Origin: Plectosphaerella cucumerina
Taxonomy: Eukaryota > Ascomycota > Sordariomycetes > Glomerellales > Plectosphaerellaceae
Direction: 5' to 3'
Assembly: GCA_020746995.1 (NCBI GenBank)
Contig: JAGPXD010000002.1
Coordinates: 6,262,001 to 6,326,000, forward strand
DNA: 64,000 nucleotides
This document shows positions 55,085-64,000 of the stretch, piece after piece (the stretch's first letter is position 1; each line of letters opens with the position of its first letter). Position numbers and translations under genes: made by a program. The notes under the pieces were generated by a model. The model saw nothing but the letters and a program-made list of their open reading frames with translations, was not told the DNA's origin and did no database searches.

Positions 55085-56363
55085 CTACTTCCTCGCCTTC
55101 TCCAACGCGGCGTTGGCCTCGTCGGCCCGCGAGATGCACTCCTCAGTGACCTTCCAGAAGGTCTCAATGTCCATGCCGCGGGGTATCCGAACGCCCTCGG
55201 CGCCGGCGGGCAGCTTCGTCAGGGTGGTGCGACCGGTCTCGGTCTTCTCGGCAAGGGCATCCTCGTAGGAGCCCTCTGTAACGACATGCACGGAGAAGCG
55301 CTCCGGGTGCGCCGCATCGCCGCCGTCAGCGGCGTCGAAGTCATGGAAGGCAATCTCGTGCGGTGTGCCGGCCAGCACGGCGGCGACGGCGAGGGGGTCG
55401 TGCAGGGGCGGGCCGGCGGTGATGCCGAATACATCGGCATACGTCTTGGCGAAGAACATGAGCAGCTCAACAAGCATCTGGCGCAGCGTCGTCTTTCCGC
55501 GGCCGGCGAACTTCTCACGCAGCAGGGCGCCCTCGGGGCCGTAGAGGAGGAGTGTGCGGACCTCCTCCGTGGCGAGGACCTGGTGCGTGAGGTCAAGGGG
55601 AGCAACGGTGGTCTTGGCAGCGAGAGCGGGGTTCTCGAAGATGAAGGCGGCGGCCTCGGGGTCGGCGATGATGTTGAACTCGGCCCAGGGAGTGTAGTTG
55701 CCGACGCGCTCGACGTTGCCGACCTTGCCCATGGGACACTTGGTGAAGCCGGCGCCGAAGGCTCCGCCCATGACGCTGAGGCCCTTCACGTGGGCGACGA
55801 GGTCCGGGTGGCGCTGGAAAAGGGCGGCGGCGTTGGTGAAGGAGCCGGTGGCGACGACCCAGGCTGTACCGGCAGGCTCGGCGCGGAGGGCGGCAGCGGC
55901 GGCGTCGACGGCGTCGTCGGTCTGGTTGGCCGGGACGAGGGGACGGGGGAGGAGGTCGGTGCCGTCGAGGCCGGACTCGCCGTGGATGTCGGTGGGGTGG
56001 TGCATGGGCGGCCTGGTGAGGGCGTGGGAGGCACCGGCGTAGACGGGGATCTCATCGTGCTTGCCGATGGCTGTCAGGATGGAGGCCGCGTTGGCGGTGG
56101 TCTTTCTGAGGGGTGTCAGGTGACGGTGAAGTGAGTGAGGGCAAGGGGGGACTTACTCCAGGGGGGCGTTGCCAAAGACGGTCGAGATGCCGAGCAGCTT
56201 GATGCCAGGGTGGTAGGCGGCAAGGAGGATGGCAAATGTATCCTGGACATATCGGTCAGAATCGGGGTGTTTGTTCATGTATGAGATAGAGAGAGAGCTG
56301 TCTTACATCGTGGCCAGGGTCGCAGTCCAGCCAAACGGGAACTCTGGATGTTGTGGCCGACAT
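55085..56363 (-). CDS. Inosine-uridine-preferring nucleoside hydrolase family protein
   Basis: Three exons (56363-56307, 56242-56157, 56105-55085) encode 387 aa. The N-terminal WLDCDPGHDDTFAILLAAY holds the Asp cluster (residues 13-20) that binds Ca2+ and the ribose. GISTVFGNAPLEKTTANAA, VYAGASHALTRPP, HGESGLDG, WVVATGSFTNAAALF and VMGGAFGAG are standard family blocks, and GPPLHDPLAVAAVLAG carries the C-terminal Asp and His. It would hydrolyse purine or pyrimidine nucleosides to base and ribose. The splice after GHD/DT falls in the middle of the active-site motif. No signal peptide is present, so it is probably cytosolic. Confidence 0.93.
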
Positions 56364-56995
56364 TGTGGGCAGCAAAAGAAAAAGGTCTAATGATGGAAGA
56401 GTAAGAGATGTGTGCTAGGAAAATGAGGGAAACTCAGTCGTGAGAAAAGAAGTATCGCGATGTTCGACGAAGTACGTGTTCTGAGGTTCGGCCCCAGAAA
56501 ATGCGGCACGCGGGGCGGCGTTATCAGCGAGCAAGGTGAACCGACAAAAGGGCCCGCTGTGGTCGCTGAGTCCCGTCGGCGATGTCCGGACGGGGCCCCA
56601 GGCGTCGCTTCGGAGAGCGGCACCTCACCGATCCCCGCCTCCAGCAAAGCACCAGCACTGTCAAGGAGTGGATAGCGTGGAGATCCCCTGATCCAATGCC
56701 TCGGTTTTCCAGCTTCATGTTCAGATCGAATACGTAATCGAGCCGACCATTGCTCAGGCTGTCACACGTTCGGTCCTCAATCTGCTTCCCTCTCTACCTC
56801 TCTCTGTCCACGGCAACGTCAATGCCAAGGGGACCCCGCCAAAGAGGAGACAAATCTGGAGCCAAGCCAGCCAAGGAAGGTCATGATGGCGCGGGGTTAC
56901 TTGTAACTCCAGAGATTGCCAAACACACATGTGGCTAGGACAGCATCACGACAAAATGCAGCATCTGGAACACGTCCATTCCGCCAACACCACAT
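56364..56995. other. Intergenic, nucleoside hydrolase promoter / RED 3' flank
   Basis: About 0.63 kb between tandem minus-strand genes. A short GA/CT-rich run near 56285-56300 belongs to the hydrolase intron. No other gene was seen. Confidence 0.5.
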
Positions 56996-58659
56996 CTACG
57001 ACTTGGCCTTGCGCTCCGCCATCACCCGCAACACATCCTCGGCGTTGTTGGCGTCGCCCTTCCTCTTCTTCGGCCCCCTCTTGCGCTTCTCCTTGCCGCC
57101 CTTCGACCCGCCCTCGTCACCATCATCGTCGCCGCCGCCAGCACCTCTCCATTCCGAGAACTTGACCTTCTTCTCGTCAAAGTCCTCCTCGTCTTCGAAG
57201 CGACTCGTGCCGAAGCCCATGTCGAGGTCCTCGTCGTCGCGGCTCGCCGACTGGAGCATCTGCCGGTGCTTCTCTGCCCGCTTCTTGGCCTCCTCGTCGT
57301 CCTCGTCCACCTCCCTCTCGGCCGTCCGCTCCTTCGCCCCCAGCTGTGCCGCCTTCTGGAACGCTGCCTGCAATGACGGGTCCGACATGGACGGCGCCTT
57401 GTGCACCCTCGACGAGAGGAGCTCCGACTTGGAGCCCTCAAAGTAGTTTTGTGGCCGTGCGGGTTTCGGCGGTGGTGGTGGCGGCGGCATTGCTTTTGTA
57501 TCGGCCGCTTCTGCTGCTGCCGCTGCCTTCTCTTCTTCGGTCTTTTCGTCTCCCTCATCGTCGTCGGAATCGGACATGCCGGCGAGAGGGTCGTAATCGT
57601 CTCCCGCATCAGCAAAGATGTCGTCGTCGTCTTCCTCCTCTTCCACTTCCTGCTTCTTTCTGTATTCCTCCGGCACTTCCATGCCTAGTGGCGCCACGTT
57701 TTCATCTGGTCGCATCTGATCCCGCTGCGCCTGCTCCTGCTCGGGTTGAAGCTTCCGCACCTTGCGCTTCTCGTGTCCGTCTTCGTCGATGATGATGAGC
57801 ACCTCTCGCCCCCTGGAGTCCCGCTCGATCCTCGTGCCAGCCTTTTGCTTTGCGCCAATCTTGCGGAACCGATCGCCGAGACTGGCTTCTTGCGCTGCCT
57901 TGGCTGCAGCCGCCCGCGCAGCCTTCATCTCCGCGACGATTTGGTCTCGTGTCCGCTTCTTCCCGGGGATGAGAGCCAGCGGTGCGAGCTCGCCCTTTTT
58001 CTTCTGGGTAGTCTCCTTGGCCACGGCCTGCACTTCCTTCCCCGCCAAAGCCTCGAACTCATCGTCGACATCGGCACTGGGTTCCTCCTCCTGTTCCTCA
58101 GGGGTATCTTTTTTGTCGCCGTAAACATCCTCGCCCCTACGGACCCTTTCCAGAAGTTTGAAGTCAAGACCCTTGACAAGATGTGTACTCGTCAGGTCTC
58201 CGCCGGCAATTGCGCTTCGCTGCTTCTCAAACGTCTCTTGGTCGATCTTTTCCTCCTTCAAGAGCTCTTCCAGAGCCTTGATGCGCTCGGCACGCTCGTC
58301 TTCCTCTTCAGCTTCGCGTTCCCGGGTGCGGTCGGTGTAGCCAGTCGCGAGGCGGGAACCTTTCGGGGCGGATGTCTTGAACGTCTTTTTCGGTTTGTTG
58401 GCCAGGTCTCGGGCAGCCATTTGTCGGGCAAACTCATTGCGGCTGCTGCCACCAGCTACAGAGCGCCTAGAATAGATAATCAGCGCAAGTTGCCTTTGCG
58501 GGCGGCGGACTTGACATACGGTGTCATGGGGATGCTCGATCGCATTCGAGATCCAAGAGCACTCCCACCGGCGGGGGCCGGGGTAGAGGCGGCGCCATTC
58601 TTTTGGTTCCCAGCGGGTGTCGCCGAGCCGACCAGCCGCCTGAACTGCTCGTTGTTCAT
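56996..58659 (-). CDS. RED/IK-like spliceosomal protein
   Basis: Two exons (58659-58520 and 58466-56996) encode 536 aa. The N-terminal NNEQFRRLVGS and RED_N-like region (RNEFARQMAARDLANKPKK; GYTDRTREREAEEEDERAE; STHLVKGLDFKLLERVRRG) matches the RED/IK family. Members bind Smu1 and join the spliceosomal B complex before activation. A Lys/Glu-rich middle and a very acidic, disordered stretch (EEEEDDDDIFADAGDDYDP) follow, then MGFGTSRFEDEEDFD and a basic nuclear-localisation-like tail (KEKRKRGPKKRKG). Mammalian RED has RED repeats; none is obvious here. It is nuclear by inference. It shares a divergent promoter with REV1. Confidence 0.82.
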
Positions 58660-59113
58660 TGCTACGCCGGATTCCCAAGTCGAAAAGGTGCCGGAAAGTT
58701 GTGTTGATGGACAAGGCAGCCTGCCCAAACTGCTATTGCGGTTGGACGTAGCCGCGAAATCTAGGATTACGTCATCAACTATCACGGGATTTCGTGTTCC
58801 AGGCGCGACTGATCCTGTCCCCGCCAAAAGGAAGTAGGTAGCTGCATCGCCACACAGCACGCGTGCACCTCATGTCAATTCACCTCGGCCCCCTCCACAC
58901 TCAACCATACGGACTCTTTCGCAATATGCGCATGGGGGCCTTATAGGCTTTAGCACATGCACGATCCTTTGTGTATGATGAGACGAGCCTCCGCTACGCC
59001 CAGCTGGCTTGGACCACACCTCCATCAGAGCCCATCCTCATCCCGCACGGAGCACCCGGTTGGATAATCACCCTTTCTTGGAAACGCCCGCCATAAACAC
59101 CACTTTAATCATC
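58660..59113. other. Shared divergent promoter, RED-like / REV1
   Basis: 454 bp between the two start codons. No clear regulatory element was recognised. Confidence 0.5.
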
Positions 59114-62100
59114 ATGGGCAGTCGCTTGGATAAGAACTCCTCTCAGGTGAGGAAGCGGATTGAGGGGCACACCTTCACCGATGAGGGTGGAGATGAGTAT
59201 GAGCAGAGCGCGTTTGGCGGCTTCAGCGACTACTTCAGGCGGAAGAAGATCAAGCTGCAGAACCTTGATGCCGACATTCGCGCCTCGGCTGCTGAGAAAC
59301 CGCAGATCTTCAAAGGCGTTGTTGCACATGTCATGGGCTACACCCAGCCTTCCCTCCAAGAGTGAGATCTCCCGATGCACCCGCCTCCTGTTGCCATCAT
59401 TGGCTGACCTCCGCAGTCTGCACAAAGCGCTGGTACAGCATGGCGCGGGGTTCCTCCAGTACCTCGACGGGAAGACCATGGCCACGCACATTATCGCTTC
59501 TGCTTTGCCCCCCAAAAAGGCCGCCGAGTACAGCCGCTACCGCATCGTGAAGCCTGCATGGGTCGTTGACTCCATCCAGGCTGGCAAGCTCCTCCCGTGG
59601 GGTGACTATCGTGTTGTCGACGATGGCCCCAGGCAAAAGGTGCTGGCATTCGGGGACGGAAATGTCTTGACCCAGGCAACACCAAAACCCACAGTTGGCT
59701 ACCGGGAGCAGACCGACAACAGCTTCTACACAAGCCAATTCAAGAGCCCTGCGATCAAGTCAAACCCGTCAGCCGCAGACTCGCCTATGCTGTCCGAAAC
59801 TTACACACCATCCTTACAGCCACTCACCGAGGCCCGGGCTGCCGAGTCGTTCAGCGGTGGCATCGATGACTCCCTGTTTGACGAAATTGACTTGGACACC
59901 CCTTCAAAATCATTGGCGCCCATCGTACCCTCTGCACAACCCAAGACGGAAACACCATCGTTGCCATCGCCACAAAAGCCAGACAGCGAGGTCACGGCGA
60001 AGCCCCCTGAAGGCTTGACTTCCGAAGAGCACAACGCATGGCTACTTTCCGACCCCAAGATCCGCAAGTCCTCCACCGCCAATCCGGACTTTTTGAAGCA
60101 ATTCTATTCCGAGAGCCGTCTGCACCATCTGTCGACCTGGAAAGCCGAACTCAAGTCTCGGATGCAGCGCTTGGCCAAGGAGAAGGAGAAATCCATCAAA
60201 GTTGCGAGGCGGAGACCGGGATCCAGACGCTACATCTTGCACGTCGACTTCGACAGCTTCTTCTGCGCCGTGTCATTGAAGAAGCACCCGCAGTATGTCG
60301 ACAAACCGACCGTCATTGCCCACAGTGCCGGCCTAGGGTCCGAAATTGCCAGCTGCAACTATCCAGCCCGAAAATTCGGCGTCAAAAATGGCATGTGGAT
60401 GAAGAAGGCCCTGGAGTTCTGTCCGGATCTCAAGGTCCTGCCGTACGACTTTCCCGCCTACGAAGAAGCCAGCCAGCGCTTTTACGAGGCAATTCTCGAG
60501 ATTGGCGCCGTCGTTCAAAGCGTCAGCGTTGACGAAGCACTCCTCGATGTCACGGCAATAATCAACGGCGCTGTTGACTCGCTAAGCGGTAGTCACAACG
60601 AAGCAGACATCCCCAGAGAACAAGAAGTGGCAGACGAGATGGCCCTGAAATTACGAAACGACATCAGATCCAGGACCGGATGCGACGTCTCGGTGGGCAT
60701 CGGTGGGAACATCTTACAAGCTAAGGTAGCCCTGAGAAAAGGAAAGCCCGCTGGTCAATTTCAACTCAAGCCAGAGGATGTCCTCGATGTTCTGGGCGAG
60801 CTCGAGGTCAAAGATCTGCCGGGGGTGGCACACAGCATCAGCGGCAAACTGGAGGAGATCGGCATCAAGCACGTCAAGGACATGCGCCAGGCGTCCAAAG
60901 AGAAGCTTTCTGGCACACTCGGACCTAAAACCGGAGAGAAGCTGTGGGAGTACGCACGGGGGATCGACCGGACCGAGGTCGGCGAGCAGCCGTCGCGAAA
61001 GTCCGTGTCGGCCGAGGTCAACTGGGGCATCCGGTTCATCAGCCAGCCCGAGGCGGAGGAGTTCGTCATGAATCTCTGCAAGGAGCTGGAGCGGCGACTG
61101 CTCAACGAGCAGGTCAAGGGGCGGCAGCTGACCATGAAGATCATGCGGCGCTCGCAAAACGAGCCCCTTGACCCTGTCAAACACCTCGGGCATGGCAAGT
61201 GCGACACTTTCAACAAGAGTGTCATGTTTGGGGTGGCCACCAACAGCGCTGAGATCATTGGCAAAGAGGCTGTGGCCGTCCTTCGCTCTTTCAAGTTCAG
61301 CCCCGGCGACCTACGAGGTCTGGGTGTGCAACTGACCAAGCTCGATCCCCTGAAGCAGGGCGCGTCCACGGCCGACAGCAGTCAGCGGCGTCTCAACTTC
61401 GCCCCCTTTGGTGGCCAGCAGCCGTCGAAGAGGCAAAAGTTGGAACAGATTGATGAGTACAAGGGCTCTGCGGTAATGGATTCCCCAAAGCTGTCGAGAA
61501 AATCTACCTCCGACGACATTGAGGACGACGGAAGTCCGCAACACAAGAGGTCCTCGGGGCGCGTCGAAGAGGATCCCATCGCCGACGATCCCCTGACGCC
61601 TCGGAAGCCAAAGTCCGTCCACCCAGCTCTGGCGCTTGCCCAGGCCGGCGAGAGGGACAAGAAGGCCACCACTTCGCTCAACATCGCCGGTACCCAATTT
61701 ATTTTGCCCTCCAACGCAGACCCCAGCATCCTCGCTGAGCTCCCTAGCTCCATCCGTGCCAAGCTGCAGGCGCAGCACAAACAATCCCCCTTCCTGCGGG
61801 CCGCCTCGCCAGCCTCCCGTCCCCGAAGCGAGAGCCCGGCCATTGGCCACGAGCCGCTCCCCTCACAGGTCGATCCCGAGGTATTCCACGCCCTGCCGGA
61901 TGATATGAAAGTAGAGGTCCTGGCAATGTACGGCCGGCAGCCAACGCCGGCGGCAGCGCCTTTCCCTCCACCTGAATCGCCTCGGCGGGATCGAACGGCG
62001 CTCGCTCCGAGGAACAGGACGCCGACGAAGCGCGGCGGCATCAGGGCGTCGCGTGGCCGTGCCCGGGAGCGGCAGCAGGACGCGGCGGCGAATCGTATGC

Positions 62101-62684
62101 AGACGAGCTTCGCTCCTATTCGAGCCGCACCTGCCCCAGTGTCTGCCGCGGCCGATGACGATATTCCGGAGGACCTGGACCCGACGTTCCTCGCTGAGCT
62201 GCCGGAGGATGTCCGCCGTGAGGTCATCGAAGACCACCGGCGCAAACGCCTTGCGAAAAAGTCCGGGCTTAGCTATGACGCCCACCCCCGACGCCCCGTC
62301 GGCGAGAGCAGCAGAGCAGCAGCACCAGCGGGCCAGACGAAGCTGCATTTCCCGGCGCCGCCGGCCAAGATTGCCTTCTCTGGGACGTCCTTCACCGCCG
62401 TCCAGGATATCAAGGACATGCTGGAGGCATGGTATGGACAGTCCAAGGACGACGGGCCGCACGAGGCCGACGTCGAGGTGTTCGAGAAGTACCTCGCCCG
62501 GGTGGTGCTGGAGGAGAAGGACATGGCCAAGACAGTCAAGTTGGTTGGGTGGCTCGGCTTCCTGGCTTCGGCGGACCCGGCCAACGGGATGGGCAAGCAG
62601 GTCTGGCTGACGGCGTTGGATGACATCAAGTCGGCGGTACAAGCGGCGGTTCGGAAGAGGGGATTGGCGCCGTTGAAGTTCTAG
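59114..62684 (+). CDS. REV1: DNA repair protein Rev1 (Y-family dCMP transferase)
   Basis: Two exons (59114-59361 and 59417-62684) encode 1171 aa. Order: an N-terminal BRCT domain (about 63-150: IFKGVVAHVMGYTQPS, GKTMATHIIAS, KPAWVVDSIQAG), a linker, and the Y-family polymerase core. Core residues include YILHVDFDSFFC (Asp360) and SVDEALLDV (Asp455, Glu456), with SVGIGGNILQAKVALRKGKP and the little-finger domain (VNWGIRFISQ; LERRLLNEQVKGRQLTMKI). Three UBM-like motifs start near 851, 902 and 1004. The C-terminal Rev1 domain (about 1072-1171: AVQDIKDMLEAWYGQ; AKTVKLVGWLGFLA) recruits other translesion polymerases. It inserts dCMP opposite lesions and scaffolds translesion synthesis. The intron splits the BRCT and has a CTGAC branch site. 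Confidence 0.96.
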
Positions 62685-62826
62685 ACGGGGTTCTCATGAC
62701 TAACGACTTATGATACGAGTTGGAGAGGGTAGATATGGTGTAGACTTGTTTGAATGCACAATTCTGGCATGACCATGTTCTCTTCCTCAAAGTCAACTAA
62801 CGTTTTAGGTCAACCAACGCACCCGG

Positions 62827-63297
62827 TCAATCGGCCCGGAAGGTCCGCTCGTCAAACTCGATGCCGTGCTTATCCTCCTGGGCGTAGACACTCAACTTGA
62901 GTTCACCGCCGCACATCTGGGTCGCGTCCCCGACGCAGGCCATGTCGCACGCCTCATCCTCGAACCTCTTGCTGTCATCTTCTAGGTAGTTGGAGCACCA
63001 GCACTCACTAGCGGTATGTTAGCTGTAGTCTCCTCTGAAAGATACGACTGGGATGACGTACATTGACTGCTCCAGACCAGCGTAGATGTAGTTGTCTGCG
63101 CGACAGAATTGGGTGCACTTTCCGATGCTCGTGAAGGAGGTGTTGAAATGGAACTTTCCGCCGTTGAGGGCACGGGCGCCGCTCTCGAGGGTCTCGGTTG
63201 TTTCTTCATAGCAGCCGAGGTAGCGGTAGCCGTTGATGGTGGGGAAGTTCGCCCTGGCGAGGGGAAGGAACCCCATGAGGATGGCGAGGAGATGCAT
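62827..63297 (-). CDS. Small secreted WSC-domain protein
   Basis: Two exons (63297-63062 and 63007-62827) encode 138 aa. A signal peptide (MHLLAILMGFLPLARA) is followed by one complete WSC carbohydrate-binding-type domain. YRYLGCYEETTETLESG and KCTQFCRADNYIYAGLEQS come first, then after the intron ECWCSNYLEDDSKRF, ACDMACVGDATQMCGG and KLSVYA. All eight expected Cys are present. There is no transmembrane helix or GPI signal, so it would be released. WSC domains bind glycans in wall sensors and glyoxal-oxidase-type enzymes; here the domain stands alone. It converges on REV1 with 142 bp between stops. Confidence 0.88.
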
Positions 63298-64000
63298 GGT
63301 GATGAACAGGTTCTGTAGTCAGGCGCTTGCATAAGACGAGCAGGGCTACTGTGTGGTCATGAAGACTGGCTAGACGCCTTGCCCTATATTTGCAGGTTTC
63401 AAAGTGGTGTGAAGATCGGGACTGTCCGTCATCTGGCTCGATTTATGTTGAGTCGTTCTGGTTTTGTAGGTCAACGCCACGAACAAGCCATCATCATGCC
63501 ACCAAAGAGCGCCCAGTTGCCGTTGCTTTTGAAGTACGTCTGGCTTCAGAGGATTCCATCTTGGATACACAGCTGCAAACCTGCCGTTAGGGGGTACAGG
63601 ATCCGTCTTCTGGCTCAGCCGTGCAGCACAAATTCAGTATACCATCTCTCCCGCTGTTGTCCCATAACTGCCAGTGACTGTCTTGCAAGACTTCCGCCTG
63701 CCTGAAACTGGCTTGATGCCACGGCTCATGTCGTTTTGAAGCTGAAACTTTCCCATCCATGGATATTTTGACAAACCTACCCAGAGTGACGGGTGTGGTG
63801 GCTTACGTCTCTCCACCTCAGCCAAAGCGCGCCAAAATGCATCCGCATCAGACCCATCGCGAGCCGCGGCAGCGCTTACTGCTAGTGCATAAATAAGCGC
63901 CACACGAACCGCCTCGAAACCTGTAAAGCCACCTCGACAAGCTGGGGTACTTCCACACTGCCATCCATCCGCGCCTGCGAGTACATTCTTTTCTGCCCCT
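63298..64000. other. Right-hand flank
   Basis: No convincing gene. A minus-strand frame at 63634-63903 (89 codons) has no recognisable domain and no splice context, so it is left uncalled. An exon of a gene beyond the edge cannot be excluded. Confidence 0.4.

Noticed and set aside
63634..63903. Minus-strand 89-codon frame starting MALIYALAVSAAAA
   Set aside because: The N-terminus looks mildly signal-like, but the rest is featureless, with no promoter, splice or domain support.

Overview
This window looks like nuclear DNA of a filamentous ascomycete, most probably a plant-associated Sordariomycete. The reasons are intron-bearing, GC-rich genes, mostly short introns (47-68 nt) with GTRNGT donors and CTNAC branch points, a HET-domain gene, a 7-TM rhodopsin-type fungal receptor, and secreted plant cell-wall enzymes carrying fungal CBM1 modules. 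The genus cannot be fixed from the sequence alone. Twenty-seven protein genes are supported, with exon maps that all sum to whole codons except in one gene (24.4-26.0 kb), whose frame is broken unless a weak-donor intron is used. There is also one clear intron-containing tRNA-Pro(AGG) and three further tRNA-like loci.

The left half (about 1-32 kb) is gene-poor and accessory in flavour. It holds a HET-domain protein cut by the window edge, tRNA-Pro, a GFA/CENP-V-type zinc protein, a secreted serine carboxypeptidase, a ferric-chelate reductase, a GH62 arabinofuranosidase with C-terminal CBM1, a ToxD-like reductase, a single-pass membrane protein, a PL3 pectate lyase with N-terminal CBM1, a secreted L-asparaginase, a second single-pass membrane protein, a DAO-type FAD oxidoreductase, a secreted amidase-signature enzyme and a rhodopsin-type 7-TM protein. 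Much of this set would act at or outside the cell surface in nutrient acquisition: arabinan/xylan and pectin attack, peptide and amide breakdown, and iron reduction.

The right half (about 32.9-63.3 kb) is mostly conserved housekeeping: methylmalonate-semialdehyde dehydrogenase, calnexin, methylthioribulose-1-phosphate dehydratase (methionine salvage), a GPI-anchored cysteine protein, the Sec20 SNARE, mitoribosomal mL53, inorganic pyrophosphatase, tRNA-dihydrouridine synthase 2, a MICOS Mic26/27-type subunit, mitochondrial intermediate peptidase, a nucleoside hydrolase, a RED/IK-like splicing factor, the translesion polymerase Rev1 and a small WSC-domain secreted protein. Many neighbours are divergent pairs sharing short promoters (Sec20/mL53, Mic26-27/OCT1, RED/REV1).

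The least conventional feature is a tandem pair of about 124-bp, tRNA-like Pol III units at 31.85-32.18 kb. Their central insert is almost identical while the tRNA-like arms have diverged. Other points worth checking are an inorganic pyrophosphatase gene with a long in-frame presequence-like N-extension, a GC-AG intron in the methionine-salvage gene, a Rev1 with three UBM-like repeats, and an asparaginase lacking the expected catalytic lysine. I found no CRISPR array, prokaryotic-style operon or intact transposon, and no obvious secondary-metabolite cluster.
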